Part shown: piece by piece, positions 62,360-64,000 of the stretch
How the letters are laid out: each line of letters starts with the position of its first letter
Position numbering within the stretch: position 1 is the first letter of the stretch
Notes under the pieces: generated by a model
The model's database searches: none
What the model saw: the letters and a program-made list of their open reading frames with translations, nothing else
What the model was told of the DNA's origin: nothing
From: Gilvimarinus sp. 2_MG-2023
GTDB lineage: Bacteria > Pseudomonadota > Gammaproteobacteria > Pseudomonadales > Cellvibrionaceae
NCBI RefSeq assembly: GCF_030547685.1
Contig: NZ_JAUOQM010000044.1
Coordinates: 286,750 to 350,749 of the forward strand
Direction: 5' to 3'
Length of the DNA: 64,000 bases
Made by a program: the position numbers and the translations under genes

Positions 62360-63562
62360 ATGTCCGAACGAGCTTTACAGGAAATTTTTCAATCACAGTA
62401 CGATGAATTGTTGTCGAGACCGCAACCGCTTAAAAATCTGAAAGCTATCGACGCAATTTCACAGTGCCGAACAAAGGCCATGGGAAGCAGCTTCTTTCAA
62501 TGCGCGTCTCTGCACAAGCCGATCGAACTCAATCACTCCTGCCGACATCGAAGTTGTTTCTTGTGCGCTCAGAAAAAGCGTGTGGAGTGGATTGAAAATC
62601 AAAAGCACCGGTTGTTCCCCTGTGCACATTTCCACGTTATTTTTACGCTACCGCACGAGTACTTATCGCTGTGGCGATACAACGAGCGATTTTTTACTGA
62701 CCTGTTGTTCTCGGCCAGCCGCGATACGTTAATGCTCATGGAAGATTCAAAATACCATGGCGTGACCCCTGGCATTATGACGGCACTGCATACGTGGGGG
62801 CGACAAATGAATCTCCATCCACATGTGCATTGTTTAGTGTCCGCCGGGGGCTTAAAGGGCTCCGATCAATGGAAAGAAGTAGAGCAGTTTCTACTGCCTA
62901 TTAAAGTCGTGAAGAGCCGATACCGAGCTATGGTGCAAAAACGGATTATGCAAGCGATAGAGTCGGATGAATTGATTTGTCCTCCCGACCAATCCTGGCA
63001 GAAGATACGCCAGCATTGGTCTGCCCTATGGAAGAAGGAATGGTCTGTACGTATTGAAAAGCGTTATGAACATGGTAAAGGCGTCATGCTCTACCTGAGC
63101 CGCTATCTAAAAGGTGGCCCCATGAACCCAAAGCAAATACTTTTTCGCAATGATCATGAAATACGCTTTCGTTACCTTGATCACCGGGACAAGCGCAAAA
63201 AAGACTTGCGCCTGCCCCTCGATGAATTCGCCCGTCGCTTACTCGAGCACGTACCGCAGGTAGGGCTGCACACGTTCCGGTATTATGGTTTGTATGCGCC
63301 AGCGACGAAGCGCCGCCGCTTACAGGCCTATAGATGCCTAAACTGCGCGCCCAAAAAACGATATAGCCCCCTCAGTACAGATGTGGTACTTTCTTGTTCT
63401 ATATGCGGAGCCCCCGCTAGGCGGACGCACAGTTTTTGGAAAAATCAGGCGTCAAAAGCAATTTCCATAAATAAGAACGCGAACCCGACCTTGGGTGCGG
63501 GGTTTATACAACAAGACGATGAAGACATCCCAGTCGGAGGCAGGTCGTTAGATACGTCCTAA
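62360..63562 (+). CDS. IS91-family (HUH, Y2-type) transposase
   Basis: 400 residues. The N-terminal zinc-binding region (CRHRSCFLCAQKKRVEWIENQ) is followed by the HUH motif HPHVHCLVSAGG and a downstream tyrosine region (GVMLYLSRYLKGGPMNPKQI). A C-terminal Cys-rich finger (CLNCAPKK and CSICGAPARR) ends it. IS91 elements move by rolling-circle replication and often carry off adjacent DNA. It lies between the attI side and the first recognisable cassette. Element ends are not defined here. Confidence 0.9.
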   Translation: MSERALQEIFQSQYDELLSRPQPLKNLKAIDAISQCRTKAMGSSFFQCASLHKPIELNHSCRHRSCFLCAQKKRVEWIENQKHRLFPCAHFHVIFTLPHEYLSLWRYNERFFTDLLFSASRDTLMLMEDSKYHGVTPGIMTALHTWGRQMNLHPHVHCLVSAGGLKGSDQWKEVEQFLLPIKVVKSRYRAMVQKRIMQAIESDELICPPDQSWQKIRQHWSALWKKEWSVRIEKRYEHGKGVMLYLSRYLKGGPMNPKQILFRNDHEIRFRYLDHRDKRKKDLRLPLDEFARRLLEHVPQVGLHTFRYYGLYAPATKRRRLQAYRCLNCAPKKRYSPLSTDVVLSCSICGAPARRTHSFWKNQASKAISINKNANPTLGAGFIQQDDEDIPVGGRSLDTS

Positions 63563-63590
63563 ATGAGTCGCATGATTCATTTTTTTTGGT

Positions 63591-63622
63591 TCCGACTGCG
63601 ATGCTTATCTAAGCGTTTATGC
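63591..63622 (+). repeat. 3' half of an integron attC site
   Basis: TCCGACTG (63591-63598) and GCGTTTATGC (63613-63622) correspond to the second-half boxes of an attC. They are complementary to CAGTCGGA and GCATAACAA at the window end. The first half is missing, presumably displaced by the IS91-like element. Confidence 0.55.
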
Positions 63623-63643
63623 GTAAATGCATCAAAGTAAACT

Positions 63644-63958
63644 ATGGCAAATAATTGGAATATTCCAGCAGAGCTAGAAAAGGAAGTTCACGAGCGAGAC
63701 AAAGCCTGCGTATATTGTGGTAACTTGTTTCTGTCCTATAAGGAATCAGTCAAAGGTTCTGCAAGCTGGGAGCACGTTATTAACGATGCCTCTATAATCA
63801 ACAGGGAAAATATCTGCCTATGTTGTCGCGGCTGCAACGCAAGCAAGGGGCAAAAGAAGCTTTCTGTTTGGTTGCAAACTAATTACTGTAAAGAGCGTGG
63901 CATTACACCAGAGTCAGTTGCTCCCATAATAAAACAGGCAATTGCAAATGGTCAGTAA
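63644..63958 (+). CDS. HNH endonuclease gene cassette
   Basis: 104 residues with an HNH zinc fold: CVYCG, then WEHVINDASIINRENICLCCRGCNASKG, where WEHV and N...C..CN are the HNH core and the two Cys pairs hold structural zinc. Small and lacking a clear ribosome site, it sits between a half attC and the start of another, so it is an integron gene cassette. HNH nucleases in cassettes may act in defence or DNA processing. Function beyond the fold is unknown. Confidence 0.85.
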   Translation: MANNWNIPAELEKEVHERDKACVYCGNLFLSYKESVKGSASWEHVINDASIINRENICLCCRGCNASKGQKKLSVWLQTNYCKERGITPESVAPIIKQAIANGQ

Positions 63959-63964
63959 GGTCAC

Positions 63965-64000
63965 GCATAACAATACGTGTCAGTCGGATAGTTTGTTCCG
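63965..64000 (+). repeat. Start of an attC site, cut by the window end
   Basis: GCATAACAA (63965-63973) and CAGTCGGA (63981-63988), seven bases after the HNH gene stop, match the first-half boxes of an attC. The rest lies outside the window. Confidence 0.65.

Overview
The window looks like chromosome from a marine, polysaccharide-degrading gammaproteobacterium of the Cellvibrio/Saccharophagus/Gilvimarinus kind. This is inferred from poly-serine linkers, secreted lipoprotein glycosidases with CBM6 modules, TonB-dependent receptors, a 7TM-AraC regulator and a gammaproteobacterial LexA operator. No species can be named from sequence alone.

Region 1 (1-22.8 kb) is ordinary chromosome carrying a beta-glucan (probably laminarin-type beta-1,3-glucan) utilisation locus. 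It has two TonB-dependent receptors (one cut by the window edge), a 7TM-AraC regulator, two multidomain GH5 enzymes with CBM6, FN3 and ricin-type modules, and a GH3 beta-glucosidase. It also has a polysaccharide-deacetylase-like protein, an FG-GAP/UnbV lipoprotein paired with a vanadium-haloperoxidase-like lipoprotein, and two poly-serine secreted proteins (a beta-helix lyase-like protein and a jelly-roll-like lipoprotein). The sensible division of labour is: outer-membrane enzymes cut the glucan, the receptors import oligomers, GH3 finishes them, and the AraC protein senses the sugar.

Region 2 (22.8-45.6 kb) is an integrative island. An 18-base remnant of a tRNA-Leu 3' end sits beside a tRNA-type terminator, followed by a tyrosine integrase, an AlpA-type regulator and a DUF927 helicase/primase-like protein. 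Next comes a complete type 3 BREX phage-defence operon (brxF-brxC-[AlbA_2 gene]-pglX-brxH-pglZ-brxA), then a RadC-like gene and small proteins. The whole tRNA-Leu partner is not in the window, so the island, or a composite of islands, probably runs past 64 kb.

Region 3 (45.9-53.5 kb) is a second defence cluster. A two-gene module pairs a DisA/DAC-related probable sensor with a two-helix plus beta-barrel membrane protein of Cap15 type. Convergent with it is a GC-richer type II CBASS operon (DUF2188-capV-dncV-like-cap2-cap3), with a divergent XRE/ImmA-IrrE pair resembling the CapH/CapP regulators.

Region 4 (53.8-64 kb) is a mobile-element pile-up. It has a Tn7-like transposition module (TniQ/TnsD-like, TnsC, and a TnsA-TnsB fusion), a possible short plus-strand RNA in the tnsAB leader, and an XRE regulator. 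Beyond these lies a decayed integron: a frameshifted intI, an IS1595-family element sitting inside the LexA operator of intI, an IS91-family element, and an HNH gene cassette flanked by partial attC sites. The best candidates for new biology are the DAC-like/Cap15-like module, the frame-independent GTGACCAAGCTGGA repeats in the BREX AlbA_2 gene, the split LexA box, and the small RNA/transposon-end region at 58.9-59.1 kb.
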